Source: an uncultured Bacteroidales bacterium (GTDB lineage: Bacteria > Bacteroidota > Bacteroidia > Bacteroidales > Paludibacteraceae). Taken from it: a stretch of 34,847 nt of DNA. The stretch is taken from contig CACXPH010000017.1 in NCBI GenBank assembly GCA_902769535.1, positions 1-34,847 on the forward strand. The letters run 5' to 3'. The notes beneath the pieces are model-generated. The model worked only from the letters and a program-made list of their open reading frames with translations, ran no database searches and was not told the origin of the DNA. Each line of letters begins with the position of its first letter. The first letter of the stretch is position 1. Shown here piece after piece: positions 1 to 9,121 of the stretch. Both the position numbers and the translations under genes were made by a program.

Positions 1-70
1 ATACTTGAAATTGCTAACTAACTGATTGATAGTCAGGGAGAAAAATGGGATTCCAACTCAGATTTCGTGT

Positions 71-93
71 GAGTTCGAGTCTCATCCTGCGCA
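71..93 (+). tRNA. 3' end of a tRNA-like RNA (T-arm and acceptor half only)
   Basis: A T-arm is visible: a 5-bp stem GTGAG/CTCAT (one G-T pair) around the 7-base loop TTCGAGT. It is followed by a possible acceptor 3' strand CCTGCGC and an A discriminator. No CCA is encoded. A matching 5' strand (GCGCAGG) is absent from positions 1-70, and no normal D-arm or anticodon arm can be placed there. This is therefore either the end of a longer RNA that begins before the window, or a tRNA 3' remnant left at an integration site. A strong terminator starts 7 bases later, which argues that it is transcribed. The type is uncertain. Confidence 0.35.
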
Positions 94-99
94 CAAAAG

Positions 100-132
100 A
101 TGACATAATGTAACGATTATGTCATTTTTTTT
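100..132 (+). terminator. Rho-independent terminator of the tRNA-like RNA
   Basis: A perfect 10-bp stem (ATGACATAAT at 100-109, ATTATGTCAT at 116-125) closes a 6-base loop and runs into eight T residues (125-132). It lies just after the tRNA-like 3' end and before the promoter of the next operon. Confidence 0.85.
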
Positions 133-161
133 GTATATATCATTTTTTTTTTGTAATTTTG
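130..161 (+). promoter_or_regulatory. Bacteroides-type promoter of the DUF2147-rdgB-porZ operon
   Basis: TTTG at 130-133 and TAATTTTG at 154-161 are separated by 20 bases, matching the Bacteroides -33/-7 consensus (TTTG, TAnnTTTG). The start codon at 205 leaves a leader of about 35-40 bases. The -33 box overlaps the end of the upstream terminator's T tract. Confidence 0.75.
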
Positions 162-204
162 CGCCCGAGTTCTGCAGATGAATTGCGAAGATTCAAAGAA
201 AGAT

Positions 205-633
205 ATGAAAAGGATATTTTGGATAGCAGCATTATTAATGCTGTCGATGGCCGGAAAGGCACAAATCAGTCAGATCCTTGGCGACTGGAAGACGGTAGAT
301 GACAAGACCGGAGAGAGACGCTCGGTAGTAACGATCTATAAAGGCTCGGACGGGTTGTATTATGGTAAGATCAGCAAGATGCTGATGTACACGGACCTGG
401 ACCTGAAGTGCGATCAATGCAAAGGAGAAGATTATAACAAGCCTATTGAGGGTCTGGTAATCATCCGTGGAATGGAAGCAAAGGATGGCGAGCTGGTAGG
501 GGGCAAGGTGCTTGATCCCGAATCGGGTAAGTTCTACTACGGCAAGATCTACCTCAAGAACGGCAAACTGGTTCTTCGCGGGTCACTGGACAAACGCGGG
601 TTCCTGGGGCGGAATCAGACATGGGAGAGGTAA
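205..633 (+). CDS. DUF2147 family exported protein
   Basis: The protein is a small secreted one of about 142 residues. It begins with a signal peptide (MKRIFWIAALLMLSMAGKAQ) that probably ends after residue 20. The rest fits DUF2147 (COG4731): a GDWKT.DD..G start, a central IYKG..GLYYGKISK segment, a CDQCKGED cysteine pair and a GLVIIRGM stretch. The family is predicted to be all-beta and has no established reaction. An upstream ATG at 178 in the same frame would put nine charged residues before the signal peptide, so 205 is preferred. It is the first gene of an operon with rdgB and porZ. The family call rests on pattern memory. Confidence 0.8.
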   Translation: MKRIFWIAALLMLSMAGKAQISQILGDWKTVDDKTGERRSVVTIYKGSDGLYYGKISKMLMYTDLDLKCDQCKGEDYNKPIEGLVIIRGMEAKDGELVGGKVLDPESGKFYYGKIYLKNGKLVLRGSLDKRGFLGRNQTWER

Positions 634-677
634 CGCTCAGTATGCTACTCTTCGGGGTACCGGCCCCCTGCCTACGA

Positions 678-703
678 GTTTTGAGGCACCCCTTCCTCAA
701 AAC
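678..703 (+). other. Intergenic hairpin between the DUF2147 gene and rdgB
   Basis: A perfect 9-bp stem (GTTTTGAGG / CCTCAAAAC) encloses 8 bases in the 118-base gap 634-751. The octamer GGCCCCCT flanks it on both sides (663-670 and 705-712). No T run follows, so it is not a standard terminator. It may be an RNA processing or stability element, or a small inserted palindrome. Confidence 0.55.
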
Positions 704-751
704 AGGCCCCCTCAGAGTACATACTTCGCTATAAAAAAAGAAAAGAATAAT

Positions 752-1480
752 ATGGTTTTAGTTTTTGCATCGAATAATGCGCATAAGTTAGAGGAAGTGC
801 GCGGGATTATGCCGGCCGGTATTGAGGTACTGAGTCTTAGAGATATCGGTTTTGAATCCGAGATAGAAGAGACGGGTACGACACTGGAGGAGAATAGCCT
901 GATAAAGGCTGAAGCCGTTTATCATTGGATATTGGACAATGGACATTGGACATTGGACGGTGTGTTTGCGGATGATACGGGATTGGAGATCGATGCGTTA
1001 GGCGGTAAGCCGGGAGTGTACACCGCGCGCTGGTACTCGCGTTCGCACTCCTCAGACACGCGTAACGACAATGTCGTTACGATAGGTCCTCGGAAGCTCC
1101 GCTCTCCCCAAAAATCAGCAGATTATTTGGGGACCCCAATGTCTGAACGGGAGATTTTTGCGGCCAATAGGGCAAAGGCTTTGCGTGAATTGAAAGGAAA
1201 AGAAGATCGAAGCGCACAATTCCGAACGGTAATAACTCTTATAAGGTTAAAGGACGGCGCAGAGCGCCTACAGGACGCTACGCTACAGGTAGAAGGGATT
1301 GTACGGGGACGGATAGCAGAGGAAGAGTTCGGACAAGGCGGGTTCGGGTACGACCCGATCTTCATTCCGGAAGGCTACGACAAGACTTTCGGTGAGTTAC
1401 CGGCAGCAATAAAAAACGGGATTAGCCATCGGGCTCGCGCCTTGCAGGCTCTGGTAAAGGTTATAGGTTATGGGTTATAG
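752..1480 (+). CDS. rdgB: XTP/dITP diphosphatase (RdgB/HAM1) with two inserts
   Basis: RdgB hydrolyses ITP, dITP and XTP to monophosphates and so keeps deaminated purines out of nucleic acids. The start MVLVFASNNAHKLEEV gives the family SNN.HK substrate motif. GTTLEENSLIKA, FADDTGLEIDALGG.PGVY and FGYDPIF are further family landmarks, as is the C-terminal SHRARAL. At 242 residues it is longer than the usual 190-200. The extra length sits in two places: about residues 58-69, encoded by a 7-base repeat, and about residues 95-132, encoded by DNA holding two hairpins. Both lie in surface loops in the fold, so activity may be kept. The frame opens far upstream, but residues before 752 are unlike the family. 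It overlaps porZ by 11 bases. Confidence 0.93.
   Translation: MVLVFASNNAHKLEEVRGIMPAGIEVLSLRDIGFESEIEETGTTLEENSLIKAEAVYHWILDNGHWTLDGVFADDTGLEIDALGGKPGVYTARWYSRSHSSDTRNDNVVTIGPRKLRSPQKSADYLGTPMSEREIFAANRAKALRELKGKEDRSAQFRTVITLIRLKDGAERLQDATLQVEGIVRGRIAEEEFGQGGFGYDPIFIPEGYDKTFGELPAAIKNGISHRARALQALVKVIGYGL
924..958 (+). repeat. Heptanucleotide repeat inside rdgB (unit ATTGGAC)
   Basis: Five consecutive 7-base units: ATTGGAT, ATTGGAC, AATGGAC, ATTGGAC, ATTGGAC. They encode WILDNGHWTLDG, a segment about seven residues longer than in normal RdgB proteins, which equals three 7-base units (21 bases) added in frame. Confidence 0.9.
1061..1132 (+). repeat. Double-hairpin insert in rdgB
   Basis: Two palindromes lie in a stretch with no counterpart in ordinary RdgB. 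CGTAACGAC/GTCGTTACG (1061-1069 and 1073-1081) is a perfect 9-bp stem with a 3-base loop. CCCCAAA/TTTGGGG (1106-1112 and 1126-1132) is a 7-bp stem. The translated segment (about residues 95-132, rich in S, R, D and N) looks like a disordered loop. This resembles a small non-coding insertion that kept the frame. Confidence 0.6.
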
Positions 1481-1485
1481 GTTAC
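1458..1485 (+). repeat. Heptanucleotide repeat at the rdgB/porZ junction
   Basis: Four units (AGGTTAT, AGGTTAT, GGGTTAT, AGGTTAC) span the end of rdgB and the start of porZ. The repeat supplies the last residues and stop codon of rdgB as well as the porZ start codon, and so creates the 11-base gene overlap. Confidence 0.85.
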
Positions 1486-4400
1486 GGATCATAGCAGTTC
1501 TTCTTTGTGCATGGACTTTTATCACGGCACAGGCAGGAGGATGGACGACGCATTTCGCGTATAACAACGTGACGCAGATAGCGATGGCGTCGGATAAGGT
1601 GTTTGCCATCTCAGACGGCAGTCTGTTCAGTGTGGACAAGCAGACCGAGCAGGTGCGCATATACAACCGTCAGTCGGGTTTGCACGCGACGGGGATCACG
1701 TGCATCCATTACGACGAGAAAGGGCAACAACTGATCATTGCCTATGATTTCGGTAAGATGGACATCTTGTCGAGCAGCGGTGTGCAGTATATCGGTGCGT
1801 TGTACGACAAGGACATGACGCAGCGCAAGACGATCTATAACATCACCATCAGCGGTCGCACGGCTTATCTGTCCACGCATTACGGAGTGCAGACGATGGA
1901 TTTGCGCGAGAACAAGTTAGTGGACAGTTATTGGTTGCGTCCGAATGGAGCGGAGACGCCTATTAAGGATGTACTATTGCGTGGCGACAGCATCTATGCG
2001 TTTGGCGAAGACAGTTTGTATTGCGCAAAACTGAGCGATCCGCTGTCGGACTATACGTACTGGCATCGCGAAAAACTCGGACGTATTGAGCGAGACAATG
2101 ATAAAGGTAAACACTATCAGGATGCCACTGACCACTGGTACGCCGGCTACACCGAGGGAATTGTTCGCTTCACACCTACCGAGCGTCTGACATATAAGCC
2201 AAACGGTCCGCTGCAGAATAATCCTTATCGTCTAACGGCACAGAACGGTATGCTGTATATGGTTCCTGGAGGCAGATGGGCCAGTGAATATCAAACACCT
2301 GCCGTAGTGATGTGCTACGACGGGCAACAATGGACGAATATCACGACCGACGCCATTAAGGCACAAACGCAGAACGAACCGAAGGACTTCCTGAACGTAG
2401 CCGTAGATGCGAAAGACAGAAATCATTATTTCGTAACCAGTTACGGCACAGGACTTTACGAATTCCGCGGCAATCAACTGGTGAGTCATGAGATAGCAGG
2501 AGGGGACAACTCGCTGACTGCCGTTGTGCCATCAAATCCAGCGCGTTATACTCGTTTGGATGGCGCCACGTTTGACACTAACGGTTCACTCTGGATGCTG
2601 GATGCCAACACGATGGGGCAGTTGCAATGCAAAGCCCATGATGGCTCATGGCATGGCATGGACATCAAGGCCGATAACGAGAATATAGCGCTTCACACAC
2701 CGGCAGGACTGGTGCTTGACAATCATCGGGCCAACCATAAATGGATTGCCGCCGCTCGCTACAATACATTTGTATGCCTCATCGATGACCACGGCTCTGC
2801 CTTTGACACCTCAGACGACCGCGTTCAACTGCGTACGGAATGGACCGATCAGCACGGAGAGACCTTCAAACCGGAGAATATACACGACATACGGCAAGAC
2901 GCTCAAGGTCGTTTGTGGTTGGCAACAGAGCAAGGAGTAGTCTATATTGATGCCGATACCGATTTCTTCGCATCCGATGCGATTGTTCGTCCTGAAATCA
3001 CTGATGAGAATGGTGAAAATCCCGTTGTTTCGCAACGTATTCACGCACTGTGTGAGGACGCGGAAGGACAGATGTGGTTAGGTACTCAGTTGCACGGAGT
3101 CTATGTCCTGAACAGCGAAGCGACGCAGATCATAGCGCATTACACCACAGACAACACCGCTATGCCTTCGGACGGCATCTTGTCGATAGCCTGCGACATA
3201 CAGAACGGCCATGTGTTCGTCGGGACAGGCGAAGGACTGGTAGAATACGACCCGAAGGGATGGGGGGAAGGTATTGAGAATGATGAATTGATGAATGGTG
3301 ACGCTTCGCTTAATGAGGGAGGCAGCATGCAGCAATGGAAATTACATTTCTCCTACTCTAATCCGGAAGAGATAGCGGCTTCGTCCAAACAGATCTACGC
3401 CGCAGCGAATGGTTCGTTGTTCAGCGTGGACCGCGCCGATGAGGCTCTTGTATATTGGAACAAGGCGACAGGTTTACATGGTACGTCCGTCTCTCATATC
3501 GCGTACGATGCGGCATCCAACAAACTGATTATTGCTTATGAGAACGGGCAGATAGACCTATTGGACGATGAGGGAAATGTGACACAGATGCCTGATTTAT
3601 CCATGAAGGCGGGCTCGATAGAGGTGACCGTCAACAGTATTTGTGTTGGTTCGAAGCACGTGTATCTTGCGATGCCGTTCGGTATTATTACTATTCAGCC
3701 GCGTAAAAGCGAAGTGAGTGACACCTATTATATCGGTGCGAATGGTATGTCTGTTCATGTGCAGCATGTAGCCGAATGGAATGACTCGATCTATGCTTTC
3801 TCGTTCGACCGGATGTATAAAGCTGCGCTGAAAGATAACTTGGTTGACTATTCGTTCTGGCAATCGGAGGTACTGCCGTTCGAGCAAGCGAGTCAGGTAG
3901 CAATATTCAAAGATCATCTCTATGTGCTGGCACACGATTCGCTCTATCGTCGCGAAGGTACGAACTGGCAGTTGGTTCGTCCGGAGAAAATCGTCTGGAT
4001 TCATGTGCATGACGGACAGTTAGTGGCTTACCAAAGCGGTACAGGACTGTTTAAGTTAACAGATGAGGATCAGTGGATAGGTCTGACGGACGGCTATGTA
4101 GCGACGGACGCTGTTTATTCGAACGGTGAATACTGGTTGGCAGAAGAAGGCAAAGGGTTAGTACGGATAGGAACGGAGGGAGATCAGTTCTTCCGTCCGG
4201 AAGGTCCGATGAGTAATTTCGGTTACAGACTCTTTGCAGCGCACGACCAGATATATGTAGCGCCGGGAGGTAGATGGGCTACGCAATTCGGTCGTCAGAG
4301 CGGTATGAGTATCTACGACGGACAGAGTTGGCGAGGTATTCCATGGCAAGACACATGGTACTACACGGACCACGACATCCGCGATGTTGTCAGTTACGCC

Positions 4401-5537
4401 ATCGATCCGAATGATGCGGGCCATTTTTTCGTAGCCACCTACGGAACAGGTGTGTTTGAATTCAAGGATTACAAGGCCATCGCGCATTACGATAGCGTCA
4501 ACAGTACGTTACGCGTAGCGCAGAAAGGATTAAGCGACTATTATTTCACGCGTACAGATGGCGCCATGATGGATGAGCAAGGTAACCTGTGGGTACTGAA
4601 TGCAACCGGTACAGGCAAGCCGATTCATGTGCGTAACACGTTCGGACAATGGAAAGGACTGGATTTACCGTTGACATTCACTACACCTACCGGTATATGG
4701 GTTGACAGCCGGAATGCGAACCGTAAATGGCTATTCGATCAGCGCGGAGACAATAAGGGAGTGATTCTTCTGGACGACGGAGGTACACCGACGAGCACGT
4801 ATGACGACCGGTATGTCAAGCGCAGTTCTTGGATCGATCAGAACGGCAATACCATTACTCCTTCTTCTTTCTATAGCTTTGCGCAAGACCACACGAATCG
4901 CATCTGGATCGGCACGGACAAGGGTATCGTACTTATTCCAAGTGGCGTAGATTTCTTCAGTTCGAACAGTTGTAATCGTATCATCATTCCGCGTAACGAT
5001 GGTACGAACTTAGGCGACTACTTGTTGGGAGATGAGCAGATCAACTGCCTGGCGGTGGATGGCGGCAACCGGATGTGGATTGGTACGGCCTCTTCGGGTT
5101 TGTACCTGATTGAAGATGACACGATCACCGTGGCGCATTTCACCGAGAACAACTCCTTACTGCCATCCAATACCATTCAGTCGATTGCTATCCTGCCGAA
5201 GACGGGTGAGGTGTTTGTGGGCACAGACAAAGGTATTGCCTCTTACCGTAGTGACGCGAGTGAGGCGCAGGAGGACATGAGCGGTGCGTATGCGTATCCT
5301 AACCCTGTACGACCGGGTTATAGCGGTGTTATTAGTATCACGGGACTGATGGATAACACGGTGGTTAACATCGTGGATGCAGGCGGTAACTTAGTCTGCA
5401 AGACTAAGAGTCACGGAGGCACAGCAGTCTGGGATGGAAAACTCCCGGATGGCAGACGAGCTACTCCGGGAGTCTATACAGCGATGTGTAATGCCGCTAA
5501 CGGGCATACAGTCGTTAAGATCTTAGTGGCCTATTAG
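1470..5537 (+). CDS. porZ: PorZ-like type IX secretion protein with duplicated propeller region
   Basis: PorZ belongs to the cell-surface attachment complex (PorU-V-Q-Z) of the type IX secretion system, which links cargo to A-LPS. A signal peptide (residues 1-22, ending AQA) precedes beta-propeller blades of the Reg_prop kind ([25 protein letters not shown]...[12 protein letters not shown]). About residues 1273-1355 form a sorting-type C-terminal domain ([16 protein letters not shown] ... [10 protein letters not shown]). At 1355 residues it is nearly twice the 780 or so of known PorZ. Residues 25-600 and 623-1265 are homologous copies: [34 protein letters not shown] and [26 protein letters not shown] recur about 598 residues apart. 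It overlaps the converging folE by 15 bases. Confidence 0.85.
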   Translation: MGYRLRIIAVLLCAWTFITAQAGGWTTHFAYNNVTQIAMASDKVFAISDGSLFSVDKQTEQVRIYNRQSGLHATGITCIHYDEKGQQLIIAYDFGKMDILSSSGVQYIGALYDKDMTQRKTIYNITISGRTAYLSTHYGVQTMDLRENKLVDSYWLRPNGAETPIKDVLLRGDSIYAFGEDSLYCAKLSDPLSDYTYWHREKLGRIERDNDKGKHYQDATDHWYAGYTEGIVRFTPTERLTYKPNGPLQNNPYRLTAQNGMLYMVPGGRWASEYQTPAVVMCYDGQQWTNITTDAIKAQTQNEPKDFLNVAVDAKDRNHYFVTSYGTGLYEFRGNQLVSHEIAGGDNSLTAVVPSNPARYTRLDGATFDTNGSLWMLDANTMGQLQCKAHDGSWHGMDIKADNENIALHTPAGLVLDNHRANHKWIAAARYNTFVCLIDDHGSAFDTSDDRVQLRTEWTDQHGETFKPENIHDIRQDAQGRLWLATEQGVVYIDADTDFFASDAIVRPEITDENGENPVVSQRIHALCEDAEGQMWLGTQLHGVYVLNSEATQIIAHYTTDNTAMPSDGILSIACDIQNGHVFVGTGEGLVEYDPKGWGEGIENDELMNGDASLNEGGSMQQWKLHFSYSNPEEIAASSKQIYAAANGSLFSVDRADEALVYWNKATGLHGTSVSHIAYDAASNKLIIAYENGQIDLLDDEGNVTQMPDLSMKAGSIEVTVNSICVGSKHVYLAMPFGIITIQPRKSEVSDTYYIGANGMSVHVQHVAEWNDSIYAFSFDRMYKAALKDNLVDYSFWQSEVLPFEQASQVAIFKDHLYVLAHDSLYRREGTNWQLVRPEKIVWIHVHDGQLVAYQSGTGLFKLTDEDQWIGLTDGYVATDAVYSNGEYWLAEEGKGLVRIGTEGDQFFRPEGPMSNFGYRLFAAHDQIYVAPGGRWATQFGRQSGMSIYDGQSWRGIPWQDTWYYTDHDIRDVVSYAIDPNDAGHFFVATYGTGVFEFKDYKAIAHYDSVNSTLRVAQKGLSDYYFTRTDGAMMDEQGNLWVLNATGTGKPIHVRNTFGQWKGLDLPLTFTTPTGIWVDSRNANRKWLFDQRGDNKGVILLDDGGTPTSTYDDRYVKRSSWIDQNGNTITPSSFYSFAQDHTNRIWIGTDKGIVLIPSGVDFFSSNSCNRIIIPRNDGTNLGDYLLGDEQINCLAVDGGNRMWIGTASSGLYLIEDDTITVAHFTENNSLLPSNTIQSIAILPKTGEVFVGTDKGIASYRSDASEAQEDMSGAYAYPNPVRPGYSGVISITGLMDNTVVNIVDAGGNLVCKTKSHGGTAVWDGKLPDGRRATPGVYTAMCNAANGHTVVKILVAY

Positions 5538-6107
5538 TTTCATAAACTCTTCGCGAGTTTTGGCTTGATTGAACACGCCAGTGAAGTCCGAAGTGACTGT
5601 CATGGCGTGTTGTTTCTGCACGCCACGCATCTGCATGCAGAGGTGTTCCGCTTCGATGACGACCATGACACCTAAGGGGTCGAGGGTGTTCTGGATGCAG
5701 TCCTTGATTTGGGTTGTAAGACGTTCCTGCACTTGCAGGCGACGGGCGAAGACATCCACCACGCGGGCAATCTTACTAAGACCTGTGATACGTCCGTTGG
5801 GGATATAGGCTACGTGGACCTTTCCAAAGAACGGCAACATATGATGCTCGCAGAGGGAGTAGAAATCAATATCCTTGACGACGACCATCTGGCGGTAGTC
5901 CTCTTCAAAGAGGGCAGAACGTAAAATGGCCTCGGGGTCTTCGTTATATCCTTTACAGAGGAACTGGAGTGCCTCTCCAACGCGTTTGGGGGTTTTGACA
6001 AGGCCTTCGCGTTGGGGATCCTCTCCTATCTGACGAAGCGACGCTTCAACGGCTTTCGCAATAGCCTCCGTCACCTCGGGTTTGCTATGAAAATCCTGCA
6101 GATTCAT
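5523..6107 (-). CDS. folE: GTP cyclohydrolase I (type IA)
   Basis: FolE converts GTP to 7,8-dihydroneopterin triphosphate, the first step of folate synthesis. At 194 residues it has the usual length. [35 protein letters not shown] carries the zinc-binding Cys and the catalytic His region. A second zinc Cys occurs in [22 protein letters not shown] and TSDFTGVF are further family motifs. Its start codon overlaps the stop of the SPOR gene as TAATG, so the two are translationally coupled. Its 3' end overlaps the converging porZ by 15 bases, leaving no room for a separate terminator on either side. Confidence 0.97.
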   Translation of the reverse strand: MNLQDFHSKPEVTEAIAKAVEASLRQIGEDPQREGLVKTPKRVGEALQFLCKGYNEDPEAILRSALFEEDYRQMVVVKDIDFYSLCEHHMLPFFGKVHVAYIPNGRITGLSKIARVVDVFARRLQVQERLTTQIKDCIQNTLDPLGVMVVIEAEHLCMQMRGVQKQHAMTVTSDFTGVFNQAKTREEFMKLIGH

Positions 6108-6496
6108 TATTGCATTACCAAAATCTTGTCACGCACAATGTAAGTATCACCCATCAGTTCGGGGTACTGCGCAACAAACTGTTTCTTATACTCTTTTGCC
6201 TCTTCGTAGGTACGGAAATCGCCAAGGCGCACTTTCCAGAACGGCGGCAGGTACTGGACATATATAGACTGGCTGATTCCGTTGCGCAGTTTCTGCTCCA
6301 AGTCCAACGCTTCGCTCTTGGCAGTCTGTTGCTGGTTGGACGAGTATATCTGCACGCGGTAACCATCCATCTCCACGAGTTCGTGCTTGCCGTTCATGGC
6401 CTCATCTAACAAGACCGTCATCATCGAGTCCTGCACGATCTGCACACCGGGAAGGGAGTCTAAAATCGATAGTAATATGACGAGGATTAATTTCAT
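6107..6496 (-). CDS. SPOR-domain exported protein
   Basis: A 129-residue protein with a hydrophobic N-terminus ([19 protein letters not shown]) that looks like a signal peptide. A SPOR domain covers about residues 45-127 (GYRVQIYSS ... ALDLEQKL ... [30 protein letters not shown]). SPOR domains bind peptidoglycan glycan strands lacking stem peptides, often at division sites, so it should act in the periplasm. It lies in an operon between the nucleoside kinase gene and folE, with TAATG coupling to folE. No specific role can be assigned. Confidence 0.85.
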   Translation of the reverse strand: MKLILVILLSILDSLPGVQIVQDSMMTVLLDEAMNGKHELVEMDGYRVQIYSSNQQQTAKSEALDLEQKLRNGISQSIYVQYLPPFWKVRLGDFRTYEEAKEYKKQFVAQYPELMGDTYIVRDKILVMQ

Positions 6497-6502
6497 TAAT
6501 CA

Positions 6503-6537
6503 ATTTATGATTTATGATTTATGATTTATGATTTCCA
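6503..6537 (-). repeat. Heptanucleotide repeat (ATTTATG on the + strand) upstream of the SPOR gene
   Basis: Four perfect copies of ATTTATG followed by ATTTCCA. They fill half of the 75-base gap between the nucleoside kinase stop (6572) and the SPOR start (6496). Further A/T-rich, less regular units continue to about 6556. Confidence 0.95.
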
Positions 6538-6571
6538 ATTTTATATTTTTGATTTACAAATCTCGTGCCAT

Positions 6572-8266
6572 TTAATAGCGGAAGGATGAACCACCGACGA
6601 ACTCACGCAAGAACGATGTAGGCGGAATCTCACGTTCCGGAACCGGAATGAAGTACTGGAGGAACTTAAGCAGGCGGTGTGCCTCGCTATATTCATCACA
6701 GAACTTAGGCACCTCTTGTAGGATCGGTTCGGCATGGCGTTTGAGCACGGCAAACTCGAAGATCAGAGCCGAGTTGAACATGACATCCGCTTCTTCCTGG
6801 AATGGGTACACCCATTTGGTCTCGCCGCGAATGACTGACGGGCAACGCGCAATCGTCTCGCGTGCCGAGAATCCACGGTATTTATAATCACGTACCACAC
6901 GTCGCAGGAGACGAATATCCGTTGTCGGGATCCAGTTATGGTTGTCGATATTGATCGTAGTGAGCGCCGAGACGTATATCTTATACGTGAGGCTACGATC
7001 CACATCCGGAAGGATGCACGGATTGAGTGCGTGCAGACCTTCGATGACGAGCACGGAGTCTTTCTGCAGTTTCAGTTTATTGCCGCGGAAGACACGTTCA
7101 CCTTTGGTGAAATCGTAGGTAGGCAGGTTTACTTCCTTGCCGTCCATCAGTTCGTGCATCTGTTGGCGGAAGAACGGCAGATCGACTGCATTCACGTCCT
7201 CAAAATCATATTCACCGTTCGCATCCTTCGGCGTATCCACACGATTGACGAAATAGTCATCCATCGAGAGCACTTCCGGACGGATACCATCGACGAGCAA
7301 TTGTATCTGCAGACGCTTGGAGAACGTCGTCTTACCAGACGAAGAAGCACCAGAAATGAAGACAATCTTCGGTCGTTTGGCTGCAATCGCATCAGCTATC
7401 TGGGCTATTTTCTTCTCGTGCAATGCCTCTGCCAACTTGATGAGTCCGAAGGACTTGTTCTGCTGACAAGCGACGTTGAAATCACTTACGTTCTGGATAT
7501 GCAGCAGTTTGTTCCAACGATTGTATTCCTGGAAGATCGAGTACATCTTATCCTGGGCTACCACATCCTCGAGTTGGGTCGGGTTATTACGATTCGGGAT
7601 GCGCACGAGCAAACCGTCCTGAAAGGGCTGAATGTCGAACACATTAATATAACCCGAGCTGGGGAGCAAGACATTGGTGTAATAATCGATATACTCGCCC
7701 ATCCGGAAGTAACGGCAGTAGGGATTTCCGAGTGCTTCAAAGATCGATGACTCGTTGTTATAGCGCTCGGCGAACATACGGATCACCTCTTTGGTCTGCT
7801 TCTCCTCTTCGATAATCGGTCGGTCCTCGGCAATGATTTGCAACATGCGTTCTTTGATGGCTTTGACCATCTCACGCGTCAGTACGGGCGGTTCTTTCTC
7901 ATCATCGGGATCAGCCTCTTTGTTCTGATGCCACTGAAGGGTGCAGTAATAGCCCTTGCTAATCGGGTGCTCGACACGTAAATCCATCTCCGGGAACAAC
8001 TCGTTCACTGCGCAAGAGAGGACCATGTCGAGGGTGCGCACATACGCGCGCATTCCGGAAGGCGAACTGGCATCCAGGAACTCTACGTCTTTGGGTTTGT
8101 AGAGCAGAAAATCGAGGTTCTCCACCTTATAATTCACATGCGCCGCGATGATCGGGAACGGCATTTGAATACCCAAGAGGTCCTTGAGTTGGATCAGCGA
8201 TATTCCTCGCGGTACCTCGTGATACGAACGCGTGTTCTTGCAGTAGATGGTGATCGTTTGTTCCAT
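6572..8266 (-). CDS. Nucleoside (uridine-like) kinase with N-terminal TGS and ThrRS-like domains
   Basis: A 564-residue protein typical of Bacteroidales. The first 65 or so residues resemble a TGS domain (ITIYCKNTRSYHEVPRGISLIQL). About residues 70-230 resemble the second additional domain of threonyl-tRNA synthetase (HPISKGYYCTLQ). About residues 298-490 form a P-loop kinase of the uridine kinase/phosphoribulokinase family, with the Walker A FISGASSSGKTTFSKRL near residue 306 and SMDDYFVNR and VIEGLHALNP motifs. It probably phosphorylates uridine or cytidine for salvage, and the N-terminal part may be regulatory. It sits between kdsA and the SPOR gene. Confidence 0.88.
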   Translation of the reverse strand: MEQTITIYCKNTRSYHEVPRGISLIQLKDLLGIQMPFPIIAAHVNYKVENLDFLLYKPKDVEFLDASSPSGMRAYVRTLDMVLSCAVNELFPEMDLRVEHPISKGYYCTLQWHQNKEADPDDEKEPPVLTREMVKAIKERMLQIIAEDRPIIEEEKQTKEVIRMFAERYNNESSIFEALGNPYCRYFRMGEYIDYYTNVLLPSSGYINVFDIQPFQDGLLVRIPNRNNPTQLEDVVAQDKMYSIFQEYNRWNKLLHIQNVSDFNVACQQNKSFGLIKLAEALHEKKIAQIADAIAAKRPKIVFISGASSSGKTTFSKRLQIQLLVDGIRPEVLSMDDYFVNRVDTPKDANGEYDFEDVNAVDLPFFRQQMHELMDGKEVNLPTYDFTKGERVFRGNKLKLQKDSVLVIEGLHALNPCILPDVDRSLTYKIYVSALTTINIDNHNWIPTTDIRLLRRVVRDYKYRGFSARETIARCPSVIRGETKWVYPFQEEADVMFNSALIFEFAVLKRHAEPILQEVPKFCDEYSEAHRLLKFLQYFIPVPEREIPPTSFLREFVGGSSFRY

Positions 8267-8272
8267 TGTTGT

Positions 8273-8307
8273 AACGGTTAACAGTTATCGGTTATGGGTT
8301 AACGGTT
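8273..8307 (-). repeat. Heptanucleotide repeat (AACGGTT type) between kdsA and the nucleoside kinase gene
   Basis: Five units: AACGGTT, AACAGTT, ATCGGTT, ATGGGTT, AACGGTT. The repeat fills the 25-base gap and runs into kdsA, where it supplies the stop codon and the last residues (TVNP). Confidence 0.9.
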
Positions 8308-9080
8308 ATGGTGTGTTCTATTTCCAAAGCTTGTTCAAGCAGATTTTTCATGTCCGCCAGGCGCACTTGGTTAGCGGCATCAGAGATGGCTTTGTCCGGA
8401 TCCGGGTGCGTCTCGATGAAGAGTCCGTCCACACCTACAGCGAGTGCGGCGCGCATGAGATAAGGCACCATGGTGCGGTTTCCACCAGTGACGCCGTTCT
8501 GCGAGGACGGTTGTTGGACTGAGTGCGTGGCATCAAAGACGACAGGACAGCCGAAACGACGCATCTCTACGAGGGACGTCATGTCCACTACGAGGCGGCC
8601 GTACCCGAAGGATGAACCACGTTCGGTAAGCCATATATGTCCTTCGCGTGCGGCATTCGGTTGCACCTGCTCGATCTTCTCAATCGCTCCTCCCATGTCC
8701 CAGGGAGCCATGAACTGGCCTTTCTTCACATTCACGATGCGTCCGGTAGCAGCCGCAGCCTGAAGCAAGTCTGTCTGACGAGAGAGGAAGGCGGGTATCT
8801 GCAACACATCCGCCACTTCGGCCGTCGGTGCACACTGATGAGTCTCATGTACATCGGTGAGGATAGGCAGGCCGAACTGCTCTTTGACGTCTTGTAAGAC
8901 ACGCAGTCCTTCGTCCATACCGACGCCTCGCGGGGAAGCCGAAGTTCGGTTGGCTTTATCGAAAGAGGACTTGAAATAAAGCGTTATCCCAAGGTCGTAG
9001 CAAAGGCGTCTGAGCGTCTCAGCAGTCGTCATGACGACGTCTCTATTCTCAATGGCACACGGGCCGGCAATGAGGAACAT
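8292..9080 (-). CDS. kdsA: 3-deoxy-8-phosphooctulonate synthase, metal-dependent class
   Basis: KdsA condenses phosphoenolpyruvate with arabinose 5-phosphate to give Kdo-8-phosphate for the lipid A inner core. At 262 residues it has the expected length. The start FLIAGPCAIEN has the Cys that marks the metal-dependent class. FKSSFDKANRTS, LPILTDVHE, VNVKKGQFMAPWDM, TERGSSFGYG and FDATHSVQQP are the usual active-site stretches. Its last residues lie in a 7-base repeat, so the natural C-terminus may vary between strains. Confidence 0.97.
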   Translation of the reverse strand: MFLIAGPCAIENRDVVMTTAETLRRLCYDLGITLYFKSSFDKANRTSASPRGVGMDEGLRVLQDVKEQFGLPILTDVHETHQCAPTAEVADVLQIPAFLSRQTDLLQAAAATGRIVNVKKGQFMAPWDMGGAIEKIEQVQPNAAREGHIWLTERGSSFGYGRLVVDMTSLVEMRRFGCPVVFDATHSVQQPSSQNGVTGGNRTMVPYLMRAALAVGVDGLFIETHPDPDKAISDAANQVRLADMKNLLEQALEIEHTITVNP

Positions 9081-9086
9081 AAATCA

Positions 9087-9121
9087 ATTTGTGATTTGTG
9101 ATTTATGATTTGTTATTTCTC
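9087..9121 (-). repeat. Heptanucleotide repeat (ATTTGTG/ATTTATG) upstream of kdsA
   Basis: Five units: ATTTGTG, ATTTGTG, ATTTATG, ATTTGTT, ATTTCTC. They fill the 32-base gap between the GH16-like gene and kdsA and include the stop codon of the former. Confidence 0.9.

Noticed and set aside
512-751. N-terminal extension of rdgB to position 512
   Set aside because: The extension overlaps the DUF2147 gene and crosses the intergenic hairpin. RdgB family similarity begins exactly at 752.
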